A stretch of DNA of 64,000 bases from Schistocephalus solidus (lineage: Eukaryota; Platyhelminthes; Cestoda; Diphyllobothriidea; Diphyllobothriidae): the NCBI GenBank assembly GCA_017591395.1, contig WEDG01002127.1, positions 1-64,000 of the forward strand, read 5' to 3'. The notes beneath the pieces are model-generated. The model was given only the letters and a program-made list of their open reading frames with translations. It had not been told where the DNA came from and ran no database searches. The position numbers and the translations under genes were made by a program. Numbering within the stretch: position 1 is the first letter of the stretch; each line of letters begins with the position of its first letter. Positions 10,597 through 21,475 of the stretch are shown here, one piece after another.

Positions 10597-12510
10597 TGAA
10601 CACACTGAAGAGTGAAGTAAACCGCAAGCGAAAGCTATGGCAAACTTATCTCAGGGAAAAGACTGCCGAATCGCTGACGAAGTACAAGACGCAGAGGAAC
10701 AGGTTAAAAGGCCTGGTTTATAAAGCCCGCCAAAGTTTTGAGAGTAACTTGATAAACCGAGCAGCAGAAAACCCGAAGCTCTTCTACAACAACATTAGGC
10801 AGTGCACTCGAAATAAAGACCCCATCCCTTTGTTAAAAACAGATGAAGGCATCGAACTTTGCAAGGACGAAGAAAAGGCTGAGCATCTATCTGAGTTCTT
10901 TCAGTCGGTTTTTACGAGAGAAGCCAATCTAACCGCTGATAACTATAGTGCGGAAGAGGTCCCGACAATTGACTCAGTGGTCATAACAGAACCTATTGTT
11001 CTGCAGGAACTACTGAAGCTGGACGAAACCAAATCGCCAGGTCCTGATTTAATACCGGCAAAGTTGTTGAAGGAGTTGGCCGTAGAGTTGGCAGAACCCT
11101 TGTGTCTACTCTTCCAAGCCTCCCTCACTGCAGGCAAATTGCCACCCGATTGGAAGACCGCGTGGATTTCCCCAATACATAAAAGTGGCAGCCGGGCTTC
11201 CGCAAATAACTACAGGCCAGTAAGTCTCACCTCCATATGTTGCAAGATTATGGAGCGAATCATTAAACGTGAACTGATGCAGTTTCTGGAGCGGCGTCAT
11301 CTTCTCTCTGAAGCGCAGCACGGATTCCGCAGAGGAAGGTCCTGTTAAACTAATTTGCTCTTCTGTCTGGAACGATGGACCCGAGCGGTCGATGAAGGAA
11401 ATGTAGTGCACGCAGTGTACATAGACTTCAAGAAGGCCTTTGATAGCGTGCCTCACCAACGTCTCATATACAAACTTAACCGTATTGGGGTAATGGGCAG
11501 GCTTTTTAAGTGGATCGAAAACTTCTTGATTGTGCGATCTCAGATTGTCCGTCTTGGCGATCAACAATCGGCGGAGGTGGCGGTTGAGAGTGGGGTTCCT
11601 CAGGGCTCCGTCCTGGGCCCTATCCTCTTCCTTATATACATTGATGATTGCGTAAGTGGCTTGGACTGTGACACCGCCATGTTTGCTGACGATATAAAGC
11701 TTTGGAAGGTCATCCACAACGCAGCTGATGAAGAAAATCTACAGGCGAACTTGCATCGACTCGAGGAATGGTCGCACAACTGGCTCCTCCCATTCAATGC
11801 TACCAAGTGCAATATTCTGCGATTCGGCAGAACCAGCTCCGGGCACCAGAGAATTTACTATCTGGACGACACACCGCTACCAGAGGTAGAGGCTCAGAAA
11901 AGATCTAGGAGTATGGATCACGCCCACACTGAAGCCATCGTTCCATTGCTCAAAAGTAGCAAAATCTGCCCTGTCAAGCTTGTATCTAATTAAGCGTGCG
12001 TTTGCAAAGTTCGACAAAGAGTGCTTTAATAAGGTCTTCAGGATGTTCGTGCGACCACAATTGGAATTTGCCATACAAGCCTGGAGACCGTGGTCTGTCA
12101 AAGACCACAACACCCTTGAGAAGGTCCAAAGACGTGCAACCAAGCTTGTTCAAGGTCAAAGCTGCCTGCCTTACGAGACACGATTGTCTAATCTTGATCT
12201 GTTTCCTCTGGACTATAGACAGCTACGCGGCGACTTAATACAAGCCTTTCGAATGCTGCGGCTTCAGGATTGTTGCCTTGCAGCTGGCGACTTCTTTGAG
12301 CTGGCCACTACCACTACTTTGCGAGGACATCCCATTAAACTACGTGCGACAGGTGCAAGACTCGACACAAGAAGGTTCTTCTTCTCCAACAGAGTGATTA
12401 AGGCCTGGAATGCTCTGCCGGCCGACATAATCATGTCCCCATCCGTTGACACTTTTAAGCGGAAGTTTGACCAGTACAGCCATAAGTATCACCATGACAT
12501 CCGAACCTAA
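10596..12510 (+). pseudogene. LINE reverse transcriptase and C-terminal domain, group A
   Basis: Three consecutive pieces (10,596-11,348; 11,355-11,993; 11,980-12,510) form one reverse transcriptase. Motifs in order are SPGPDLIPAKLL, YRPVSLTSICCKIMERII, HGFRRGRS, YIDFKKAFDSVPH, SGVPQGSVLGPILFLIYIDD, and the catalytic MFADDIKLW. After these comes the C-terminal VRPQLEF-IQAW and VQRRATKLV block. Breaks are TAA directly after GRSC and a frameshift near 11,890. The catalytic Asp pair is intact. In the family this enzyme copies element RNA at the nicked target. Confidence 0.92.
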
Positions 12511-12733
12511 CACATTTCCTGAAACATATTCCCATCCACAATTTCCGCGTCATATAACAGACTACTCCCTATTTTTGAGTAACATTATTTTATAATTGTT
12601 TGTCCGATGCCCTGCAGTGTGTCCGGGAGATAACCCTTTGTCCAACGTCCATTATATGTCAGCCTTTTTTAATTTACAGTGTCACTGACATCAATAGGGA
12701 GCTCAAAGGCCTCGCCTATATTTTCCTTAATAA

Positions 12734-12753
12734 AACTGAACTGAACTGAACTG
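12734..12753 (+). repeat. 3'-terminal (AACTG)4 tail of the LINE
   Basis: Four perfect AACTG units follow an AATAA string directly after the 3' UTR. This fixes the element's 3' end. A comparable (TTGAA)n tail ends the related copy at 18,026-18,050 on the minus strand. Confidence 0.8.
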
Positions 12754-13107
12754 ACCATCCACGGATGCACTCTTGCCTGAAGCAGAATCGAGGTTACTTA
12801 TAAAGACAGAGAGGCTCTAACCACGCTGCACTCGTGCTATCCCTTCTTCGTTCTAAACTGTTATTATCCCACTGGTAGCAGTTTCTTTCTCCCGAATAAC
12901 AATTATTTTGGAAAAAAACACTTATAAGCATATACCTCCTTAAATGATTTTCACTACAAGTTTGATATCCACTCCATATTATGTCCGATATTGCCGGTTA
13001 ACCGGCATTAAAGATAATTATTTATTTATTTAATATGATGACTGCCTGGTAGCATTGGAACTTTCTTGCGATTGAACGGTGTATGTCCCTGGCAACTCTC
13101 CAGGGTT

Positions 13108-13354
13108 TGCTATCTTCGCGTCCAAATCAGTTAAGCCAATTCGCAAACTAGTGTTCAGTATTTTATTGGTGTTTTGGTTTCGCAATAGCTGGTGGCATGA
13201 ATAGGCGACCAGAAGGAGAAATTCCAGCCAGTCTCAGAACAGAAAATTATCGAAAGATGCGCATGCCCTCTCCTTGGGCGTACCTGAAGGAAAAGCGTCT
13301 AAAGTGACACTTCTCCTTGAGAAGTAAAAGGCATGCACAAACAGCACTATTCCA
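13108..13354 (+). repeat. Dispersed repeat D, copy 2
   Basis: Direct partner of 5,030-5,265, with an extra ~10 bases near TTCAGTATTTTA. It sits just upstream of the Penelope-like element, so it may be genomic flank or an older repeat into which that element inserted. Confidence 0.7.
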
Positions 13355-13399
13355 GTTAAAATACATATGTTACTATAAAGAAGTGAGCGACATATTCAC

Positions 13400-14948
13400 A
13401 TAGAAAGAGAACATTTTGTTATCCTCGAGACGACGAAAGCGTGCGAACAGAGATGCAGACATATCGGCAAAATTCAGGGCACTGCAGACCGCATGATACC
13501 TGGAGACCGAGCAAACGTTAGTGCATAACCTCTCGTCAAAACGACTTACTGAGGCTAAAACAAACGTTCTGCAACGTGGATCCGGTTTTAACACAACCGA
13601 CGCTGATCCGGCCTATTTATTGCCTCCTTCCAATAGACGCTAAGCCAAACCAGTTTCACAGAAGAAGCCATGGTCCACTTACAACCTCTGTTCAAGTCAC
13701 AGCAAAAAAAACGATCCGGTGGTAAAAGAGGAACAAAAGGCCCTAAGGGAGTTAAAAAACAGATGCAAAAATATGGATTTTACCTGCAGAGAAAGGAAGG
13801 TCAACGGTAGTCTTTGACAAGGTGTACTACCGAAACAAAATCCGAACGCTCCTGGACGATCGGGAGTCCTACAAAATCAGTGACGCCACTAGTCTAAAGT
13901 CACTAATGGCGAAGGTAAACAGAACCTTAGCTCGATTAAAGAAATACAAAGTCATCACTGTCAGGAACTTGTATATGGCGAAGCCCACAAAAGCAGCTAT
14001 GGCACGCTTCTACGGCCTGGCAAAATACACAAGTCAGACGGTCCCCTACGACCAATCATTTCCCTCAGAGGTATGCGCACATAAGGGCTTGTAAACTGGT
14101 TATTCCAGAAGCTGAAGTTCCTCATGCCAGGCTCACAAACGACAGTTCACTCGGCAGAATAGTTCCTCGACAAAAAAGATGGTGTATTTTGACGTTACTC
14201 TACTCTTCATGTCCATACCACGGGCCCTTGCGGGTCAAACAGTCCGTGACCTTTTGAATCAAAATTACGATGAGAACGAGGGTCAACTCACACCTTAGGA
14301 TCTCATTGAACTCATGGATCATTCTCTCAAGACATTCTTCACCTTTGAAAAGAATCACATATGAGCAAATAAGGGGCACTCCGATGGGGTCCCCAATCCC
14401 TAGGCTCATTACCGAGAATTTTCGGCAAAAGCTTGAGAGATGGCTGTTCGAAGAGGACGAACTCAAATTTTGGGCACGCTACGTTGACAAAAATTGTGAC
14501 ATCATCGATCAGCACAGCATCAACCATTATAAAGAGCACCTGAACTCGGTTTTACCCTACCTACAGTTCACGATTAAAGAAGAAGTGGGGGCAGATTTCC
14601 GTTCTTGCATGTTTTCGTCGGCTGCCAACCAGAAGGCAAAATGGCGACGTCAGTCTATCGAAAACCATCGAACACGTTGCAAATGCTGTTACAACAGCAT
14701 CCACCAGCTGCAGCACAAACGAAGTTGTATACGAATGCTAACCGGTGGGTAGAAACTCACTGCAGCACGCCAGCTGCTAAATGGGACGAGATGAAGTTTC
14801 GCAGGGAACTATTGACAGCCAATGGCTATCCCGGAGCATTCACTGAACGGAATCGGATGCCACAAAAAACGCGGAACGAAGACAGTTGTCAGCCAAGTCA
14901 TGGCGGAGCATTCCGTATATGAAAGGGATCTCCGAAACCGTAGTTAGA
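13400..14948 (+). pseudogene. Penelope-like element: N-terminal part and reverse transcriptase, broken
   Basis: The N-terminal block (about 13,520-13,590, KRLTEAKTNVLQRGSGFNT in one frame) is followed by an RT-fingers string like LPAEKGRSTVVFDKVYYRNK (about 13,775-13,835). Then come IRGTPMGSPIPRLITE (about 14,365-14,415), FWARYVDKN (about 14,470-14,495) and VYRKPSNTLQML. The segment ends at SWRSIPYMKGISETVVRF at 14,948. These are hallmark Penelope RT blocks. The catalytic YVDD reads YVDK, and several frameshifts occur, so it is inactive. The coding sequence resumes at 16,031 after a LINE insertion. Confidence 0.85.
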
Positions 14949-16030
14949 TTTAGAATTTAGAATTTATATTTGGATAGCACTGGCCAGGCACTGTCTAAAC
15001 AAACATGAGTAACGAAATAAAGTTATGACAATGTGTGAAGGTAAATTGAACAAATACTTAATAATGTAGACAGAACTTGTCCTGCTATGTCAAAAATTAG
15101 CGATGTTTTAAAATTACTGGTGAACTAGAAAAAAAGGCATTAAAAAAATTCCTACCTTAAAAATGTAGGCAGAGTTCAATAGGCCTTCATTTTTTTAATA
15201 GAAGGTAGGAGAAAAAACTGCTTAGGAAATTAAGGTCAGGTGGTAGAGTAGGGTAATGCTGCCGTAGCATTTCAGAATGAGATAAGGAAACGTCGATATT
15301 ATTCGTTTTTGATCACTTAGGCGTATGAAACAATATCTCACAAAAAATGCGTCAATGAACTTAAGTCCTCATCATCTTAGGATCCAGAATTGAATTCTGA
15401 TGATGGTAAGTATCCAACGAAACGTCAGCATTTCAGACTGTGGACCACCGAATATTTACGTCCAAATAACTTCATCGTTTGGATGACTGGTGATAGAAGT
15501 AGACATCATGGTTCATGGGGGACTTGAGGTAGCGAATATATAGTTTCAAGAGGGTCACTTAAATTCCCGATGGTCCTTTCTCCGAGTCATGGGGAAAGCT
15601 TCTGGGAAAAGATAAGGAAAATAAACGTTTAATAGAATCAGTGTTAAGATAAATGTGCAGTCTTTGCTTGAATGCAGATAGACTAGTTAACGGCCTAATT
15701 TTAATTTGCAATTTATTCCAAAGAAAGCTACACATAGAAGCAAAAAATAGAGAGCGTTTACACGTGGAGGATGCAGGGGAGGTATAATTAGTGCACAATT
15801 TCTTAGGTTATAAGGAAGACTAACAGGGGTAATGACAGAAAGCTCGGGGATAGTTGAGCTATTATTTTGTCGGAAAAGGAGACAAAAGCCTGTTTCCAGT
15901 CTCCTGAACCAAATTTTTTTTAGTTTCGTTAGCTGGAATCTTGTTGAGTAGGAAGTAGTTGTAAGAGTCGGAAACAGGAGTTTGTTTGTAAAATGTCTTT
16001 ATTTTGGAACGGCTAGATTCGTTCATTAAA
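14949..16030 (-). mobile_element. 5'-truncated group-B LINE inserted into the Penelope element
   Basis: This minus-strand LINE 3' end matches two parts of the element at 41.6-43.1 kb (about 41,560-42,060 and 42,880-43,110). Coding at 15,559-15,798 reads SFLWNKLQIKIRPLTSL...FKQRL, the usual LINE C-terminus. The 3' edge at about 14,949-14,975 has a short TTTAGAA tandem repeat. Both sides are Penelope coding sequence (SETVVRF on the left, PTSTIRQHVLRLKDP on the right), so the insertion is directly visible. About 10-15 Penelope codons appear to be missing at the junction. No clear target duplication was seen. Confidence 0.82.
15559..15798 (-). pseudogene. LINE RT C-terminal fragment, group B
   Basis: A 79-codon minus-strand frame ending DSEKGPSGI. 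It carries the LWN-L--IR---SL--FK--L pattern that closes CR1-like RT proteins. It is part of the insertion described for 14,949-16,030. The upstream RT core is absent (5' truncation). Confidence 0.75.
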
Positions 16031-16430
16031 CCTTGCGCCTACCTCAACAATCCGCCAACACGTGTTGCGGCTAAAAGACCCCATGACTATTCGGGAGAAG
16101 TCAGCCTTCGTCTACCGACGTCAGTGCAGCTGCGGGATATGAAACTATGTTGGAGAAACTTGGTGACAGCTACAAACGTGAATGCACGAGCATCAGTTGG
16201 CCGTACGAAGGTTGGACCCAAAGTCGGAGTAGGCAACTCATGCTAGGCAGAAAGGGCACGTCTATAACTTTGACTCCGCTGAAATTGTGGGCCGAGGTGA
16301 CGATCACACCTCAAGGCAGATAAAGGAAGCTTGGTTGTCTACCGACTGCTCAGTCAACCGCCACATTAATCTGCCGGCCTCTTATCTGGTGTTAAGAAAC
16401 TTTTGTCAGGAGCTCGTTATGGCATGGAAC
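16031..16430 (+). pseudogene. Penelope-like element: GIY-YIG endonuclease domain, broken
   Basis: This resumes the frame interrupted at 14,948. It shows IRQHVLRLKDPMTIREKSAF and a Cys-rich RRQCSCG, then NYVGET at about 16,142-16,160 (the YIG half of GIY-YIG) after a TGA. HEHQLAVRR, HVYNFDSAEIVGRGDD and SVNRHINLPASYLVLR (16,335-16,400) follow. These are the standard C-terminal blocks of canonical Penelope proteins, whose GIY-YIG domain nicks DNA. Frameshifts and stops break it. Confidence 0.85.
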
Positions 16431-16723
16431 ATCCAGGGCCGCCAATTATCTCCGCGGCCAACGAGGATGGTGCGAACCATTCCACAGTGAAACCGCGGCT
16501 GATGAGTTCTCACAAGGGGTCAGCAGGTGTGACGACGACGGGGATGAAGCAAGCCGTAGTGGGACGCCGCGGCCAAAACAAGCCGATGCGGCTGAACAGG
16601 CGATCGGCGGGGGTGACGACACCAGTGACACGAGGGGGACACAGCGCAGAACCCGTGTTGACAGGCCATGAGCAATGAGAGCAGTGTCATATAATGGGAG
16701 TTGAGAGCATGACTCTACAGGCT

Positions 16724-16760
16724 CTGAAGACGGGTAAACGAAACAACTACTCGAAACGTC
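16724..16760 (+). ncRNA. Degenerate hammerhead-ribozyme-like motif downstream of Penelope ORF
   Basis: CTGAAGA (16,724-16,730) matches the CUGANGA core. GGGTA (16,732-16,736) can pair with TACTC (16,748-16,752), and GAAACGTC follows at 16,753-16,760. This is the order of a type-I hammerhead core: CUGANGA, stem II, GAAA, cleavage triplet. One extra C lies between core and stem II, stem III would be a single pair, and stem I is weak. It is therefore probably a relic. Penelope-like elements are known to carry hammerhead motifs near their ends. Confidence 0.4.
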
Positions 16761-17095
16761 AGACTACCAGTATACCTCTGCCGGTGAACGCTCCTTCTTG
16801 TTCTTTTTATTTATAAATGTATTGAAGTTATGTTAATAATTGTTGGCAAAATATTTTTTTGTTTCGCGTGGGTCAAATCATGGCTATAGCTATATATGAT
16901 TTGAAAAGGATGGCGGGAATTTTTATGACTAAGGTATAAAGTACAATCAAATATATATATGTATTTTTGTGTTCAAAATATCTATATGTGTATTTTGTAT
17001 TTAAAACATGAGGTTTCCGTCAGTTAGCGTCATCAGATCCCTTGCGGTTCTAATTCATTATAAAAGAAATGGCTTGAAATGTGTCCTGTTTTATT

Positions 17096-17347
17096 TTAGA
17101 ATATATCTCTATTATATTGGGAGAAAAAGGTTTTGGTTTTCCTTTTAATTTCAGCTAGGCTATGACTTTTTATAATACTATTAGGGATGGTATTCCACAT
17201 ATGTGGAATACCATCCCTAATAGTATTGCAAGCATTCCTTATGGAATCGAAGTTTAATTGGTGGGCTTTTTTGGTTTTGGGGATTCTTATGGTATTTTCG
17301 TTATGTCTAGTGGCTCGAGGGCCGTTGTGATTTGACATTATATTCAT
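17096..17347 (-). pseudogene. LINE X RT C-terminal fragment
   Basis: An 83-codon minus frame with PKTKKAHQLNFDSIRNACNT and MWNTIPNSIIKSHSLAEIKR, resembling the terminal LWNSLP-S-V-S-SL--FKR block of LINE RTs. The palindrome at 17,174-17,227 makes the protein read the inverse of itself around HM. That suggests a templated-inversion event after insertion. Confidence 0.7.
17174..17227. repeat. Perfect 54-bp palindrome
   Basis: The 27 bases at 17,174-17,200 (beginning AATACTATTAGGG) are followed without spacer by their exact reverse complement (17,201-17,227). The flanking bases do not pair. It lies inside a LINE coding region and is not shared with other LINE copies here. It is long enough to form a cruciform or hairpin. 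Confidence 0.95.
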
Positions 17348-18283
17348 TCTGAGTATATATTGGTTGTGTGTGACCTTGAACAGAAAAATGAAACCATCTC
17401 GGAGCCTTCTGATCCAGAGGGGTTGAAGATTATATCTATTAACCTTCTATGTCATCACATTTGGACAAAGATCTGGTAAAGAATCTTTTAATGCCTTTTA
17501 ATTTCTTCCAACCATCTGAGGGCACTATACCAAAGAAAATTGAGCAGTTATCCGGGAGAGGTAATATGTAAGTTTTAAAAAGATGTGTCTTTAGATTATT
17601 TTGGGGTAAAATTTTACATATGAATCCGCATAAGCGAGTTTCTTTTGGTAATATGCGTTTAACGTGACGGGAAAAGTCAAGAGTATTTGTGTAGCTTAGT
17701 CCTTAGTCTTTTATAGATAGATATTCCTTTATTCCTTGATTATCAAAAGTTATGCGCGCATTTTTTGTGGATCAAAGATCATTCGATTGCATTTGGTAAG
17801 TAAGAATGGCATTTGCCAGCGGTTACCCAGTCATAAAGTTTTTTCAGATCCGCTGCGACGGTAATGTGCATATTAGTCACTTTCTCCTCAGTATACGCAT
17901 AAAGGAGTTTTAGATCGTCTGAATATAGAAACGTTTTGGCTGTGGACGATATGGTTGATAGGTCATGCATATATATGAGAAAGAGAAGGGCACCTACGAT
18001 TGGTGTCCTGTAGCACACCACTAGTAATATTTTTCAATTCAATTCAATTTATTGTGGGGAATAGGCATGGGTTTTTGAGTACCCTGTTTTTAATGTGAAA
18101 TTAAGCGTGGTGTACAGAGAAACCATGCGGGTTGCCAAATTTCAAAACCGATCATAAAATATGAAAAAGTGGTGCGTGTATCTCGAAATTTAAGTTAAAT
18201 CCCTTATCGCTCCGGCTCATTTTGGAACAAAAAACTGTCAAGATTCCCTTTAAAGCTTTCCGGCGATTGTGTCATTACAACGT

Positions 18284-19665
18284 CTAAAGGGATGGTATTT
18301 CATGGTTTGACCACTCTGACAAAGAAGGAGAATTTTTGAACATCCAGTCTTGCCTGCTGGACGCGCAGGTTCGATGAGTGAGCTCGGAGATGGTTCGTGG
18401 CAGCAAATTCAAAGTAATCCGAGAATTCCAGACAGCAATCCAATCCTTCACAATGCGGAACGTGTGCAGGAGATCCCCGTGCATTTGTCTAAAACTCAAT
18501 GTAAACAGATGAAGATTCGTTAGGTGAGTTGGATATGGCAAAGTGCTTCGACTCTTAACCATGTTGGTGGCTCTCCTTTGTAGTCTTTCGAGACAGTTCT
18601 GATCTTGAGCTGTCCAGTGTCTCCAGGCTTGTACAGCATATTCCAAATATGGCCTAACGAATGTTCCAAAAATCCTAGCGAAGAAATCTTCAATGAAATC
18701 CTAAAAGGCTCGTCTGATGACGCGCAACACAGCCATTGCGCTCTCCGCCACTTTTGAGCTGTGAGAGGATGGTTTGAAGGTGGTGGTCGTCAGCACACCA
18801 AGGTCCTTTGGGGTTTCCACGTCTTGTAAGGCTTCATCGTTTAGAAGGTAGCTTCTACTGTCGGTAGGTCCGGATTGGTTGCCTAAGCGAAGTATTGTAA
18901 ACTTGTCGACATTGAGCCGCAAAATCCAATGATTTGACCACTCTTCCAACCGAGTTAAGTTGATCTGAATTTAATCTTCATCTGCAGGGCTCTGGATTAC
19001 ACTCCAGGTTTTCAGGTCAGCGGCAAACATTGCTGCTTCACAGTCCAGGTACCTGAAAAAATCATCCACGTATATTAGGAACAGCATTGGCCCTACTACT
19101 AAACCCTGAGTAACCCCTCTCGAACGCAGCATAACTTGACCTCTCTTGGCCGATGCACACAACCTGGCGCCGACTGACGAGGAAGTTTTCGATCCACTTG
19201 AGGAAGTTACCTCTGATTCTATTTCTTTCTAACTTGTACAACAGTCTCTGGGGCCTTATGAAAGTAAATTAAGGTGATGTGAACCGCGTGTCTATCTTCA
19301 AGTGCTTGGGTTCAGCTCTGGAGAGATTACAGCAAATTTTTCGTGCAGGACCTTCCTTTTCAGAACCCATGTTGACAGTTGGATAACCAATTATGAGTCT
19401 TTAGGAATTTCACCAATTTGCTCTTGATGATCCTTTCCATAACCTTGCCGAGGATGCATTTCAATCTTATTGGCTTGTTAGTTGTCACTGACGCCCGGCT
19501 ACCGCTTTTGTATTTGGGAGTAATATGTGCCAGCTTCCAATCGATAGGAATTTTTCCGGAGTCAAATGACATTTGAAAGAGCACTGGCAGACGTGCGGAA
19601 AGTTCATTCGCGATTTCTTTCAGAATTTTGGGTGAGAGATCGTCCGGTCCTGGAGATGTAAACAC
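18284..19665 (-). pseudogene. LINE reverse transcriptase, group A, catalytic residue lost
   Basis: Pieces in reading order are TSPGPDDLSPKILKEIANEL and VMERIIKSKLVKFLK (19,665-19,360), GVTQGLVVGPMLFLIYVDD and MFAADLKTW (19,162-18,971), EEWSNHWILRLNVDKFTILR (18,949-18,701), and MEYAVQAWRHW with LQRRATNMV (18,646-18,284). The first of the two catalytic Asp residues is Ala. The YIDFKKAFD region between 19,360 and 19,200 is in shifted frames. It is non-functional. Confidence 0.88.
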
Positions 19666-19988
19666 ATTTTAGTTCCTTTAATTCCCTTCGGATTAGAAAT
19701 TCTGAGAATAAGATGTGGCTATTGATTACAGTTGGCAGGTTATCTGCTGACGGACGAAGGAAACTTGCGCCGTTTGGGTTGACTGAGCGGTAGAACTGGG
19801 AAAATTACTTGGCTTTGTCCTAATTTTCAGCAATTTTGATGCCCACGGCCGTCTTAATCCTAGGGATTTGATGCTAATTCCTTGTACGCCTGCGGAGGTA
19901 ACGATAGATTATCTTTGGATTCTGTGTTGCCTTTTGCAGCAAATTATTCTTGAATTCTGGTCGCGTTTTTAGGATTAGGCTTCTCAGG

Positions 19989-20594
19989 TTATTCTCTGCG
20001 TTTTATACTTGTTAAAATATGCAACTTGATTAGACTCGCAGTATGTTCTGCACAATTTTTTGCTTCCTGTTTATTTCCTTTTTCAGTTTGCTGTCTAGCC
20101 ACCCAGGATGCTTGTTTTGATGGAGACTCGTTAGTTGGCCGTGATTGTCCATCAGTTGCAGAAGAGCGTTCCGGAAGAACCCTCAACCTTTGTTCACAGT
20201 GCCTGAAAACATTGAGGTCAAGTTGAGGTTTGTTAAATCTGCTCGCATGTGATGAAAGTTTTCCCCGCTTAACGTTATGCCGTTTTTCCTCTATAGCAGG
20301 CGCAATGGAGAATAAGGATGAGTCCCGCATAAGCACCACATGCTCACTTCGACCGAGCGAGGGCATTGAAATAATCTCATCAATGTTGTCTGATGTTTTC
20401 CTAAGAACTAGGTCAAGACAGTTAACCCTTTGCCTTTCACGTGTTCTGGTGGGGAACTTGAAATGTTGTGTGAGGAGTGCCTTCAAGGTCTTTTGCACGA
20501 AACTATAATCAAAAATCAGTTTTGGGTATGATGATTGAACAGTACTCCAGTTAATTCCTGGTGCGTTAAAGTCACCTCCTACGACGACCTGCAA
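19989..20594 (-). pseudogene. LINE endonuclease, second half, group A
   Basis: A 201-codon minus frame starting VVVGGDFNAPGINW. It continues with TRTRERQRVNCLDLVL and LGRSEHVVL, where the usual SDH reads SEH. It runs on into the linker before RT. The first half lies at 21,453-21,890 beyond an insertion that cuts the protein just before GGDFN. Confidence 0.88.
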
Positions 20595-20599
20595 TGCAC

Positions 20600-21475
20600 G
20601 CCTTTGGTTATGGGAAAGCTATAGCTGGTGGTCTAAATTTAATGATTTAAATACCCATTATCTAAAAGCAGCTTTTATTCTAGTGTAAAAATGTATCAAA
20701 AAATATATTATTATTTTACATTTTCAAATGTTTTTGGATAGCGTCTTTATTTTTATATATAATTTTACGATTTTTAAACGATTTACTATAAAACTAACTT
20801 GCAAAACTTATTATTTTTTATCTCTGCCTGTTAGTAGTATATTTTTTTGTTTTGTACATTATTTATGCTCTACGTATTTCGAATGCACAACGAGCCGCAC
20901 GCCTAGGTTTTGATATAACTTTATGAAACGAATGGTACTAGCTGTTTCATACCGCTAGATCAAACATAATCAACACTATGTTATATGATAAAATATGAAG
21001 ACTGTAGGACTGCATTGAAAGTTTCTTACCGTTGAACTCTTCTTGCTCCTAATCTATTTTCACCTTTTTAGCAATCAGTCAACTAAGTCCTATTAGTCTG
21101 CAGACCCCACACCAGAATCGACTGTTCTTGCATCTGATTGGAAGTACCCATCCCTTTGCATCGACCGCAGACGTTTCTACCTCCTTCGAATGAATACTCT
21201 CGAACGTCAATAACAGACTAATCTGGACTCTAACCATTATTACCCTGATACATTTACCCCCATTTTGTATAGCTGTTTTAACTTCAAATTTTGCTTTTTT
21301 TAACCTCAGAAAACATTTTTTTACTTAAAACAAACTAGTCATTTCGAACACTGCTATTTAATCAAATAAACAAACCAAAGCTAAAGTGGTTAATGAAAAG
21401 AGGAGTTAGTTTTAGGTTTTTTCCTGTGTTCTAAGGATTTCACGGCGCCCAATTAGTGCAAATCAATAAACCTAT
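20600..21475. other. ~0.86-kb AT-rich insertion inside the LINE endonuclease
   Basis: Endonuclease coding reads to SRPYVMI on the right side (about 21,480) and resumes at VVVGGDFN (about 20,590). The sequence between does not belong to the LINE. It is AT-rich, with no recognisable domain, terminal inverted repeat or clean target duplication. The ORF 20,728-20,913 is Phe/Ile-rich and not convincing. Its identity is unknown. Confidence 0.6.

Larger units (their letters stand above)
8741..12753 (+). mobile_element. Non-LTR retrotransposon, group A, CR1/Jockey-like, nearly full length
   Basis: In order this carries ORF1 (8,790-9,559), an apurinic-type endonuclease (about 9,700-10,380), reverse transcriptase (10,600-11,750) and the C-terminal domain (to 12,510), then a ~220-base 3' UTR. 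The UTR ends AATAAA-like followed by four AACTG repeats at 12,734-12,753. A short tandem repeat tail in place of poly(A) is typical of CR1-like elements. Damage is light: an in-frame TAG and a frameshift in ORF1, a frameshift near 10,570, TAA at 11,346-11,348, and a frameshift near 11,890. It is the best-preserved LINE in the window. The clade was assigned by motif only. Confidence 0.9.
16990..18025 (-). mobile_element. LINE X, 3' half (outer element of a nested stack)
   Basis: The minus-strand RT palm and C-terminus of a third LINE type. ORF 17,779-18,021 reads PIVGALLFLIYMHDLSTI then FLYSDDLKLLYAY, which keeps the catalytic Asp pair. ORF 17,096-17,347 ends with MWNTIPNSIIKSHSLAEI. The frame begins within the SGV-QG motif exactly where the (TTGAA)n tail of another LINE ends (18,026). 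The 5' half of the same RT lies at 23,357-24,430. A 54-bp perfect palindrome sits in the C-terminal coding region. Confidence 0.8.

Noticed and set aside
11106..11717. A 203-codon minus-strand ORF
   Set aside because: It lies antisense to the well-supported RT coding region on the plus strand and has no domain of its own.
15395..15425. CTGATGA ... ACGAAACGTC resembling a hammerhead core on the plus strand
   Set aside because: The stem II bases do not close next to GAAA. The sequence also belongs to the 3' UTR of a minus-strand LINE: the sister copy at 41,680-41,710 has CTGATAC and GAAACGGG, so the core is not conserved. Kept only as a curiosity.
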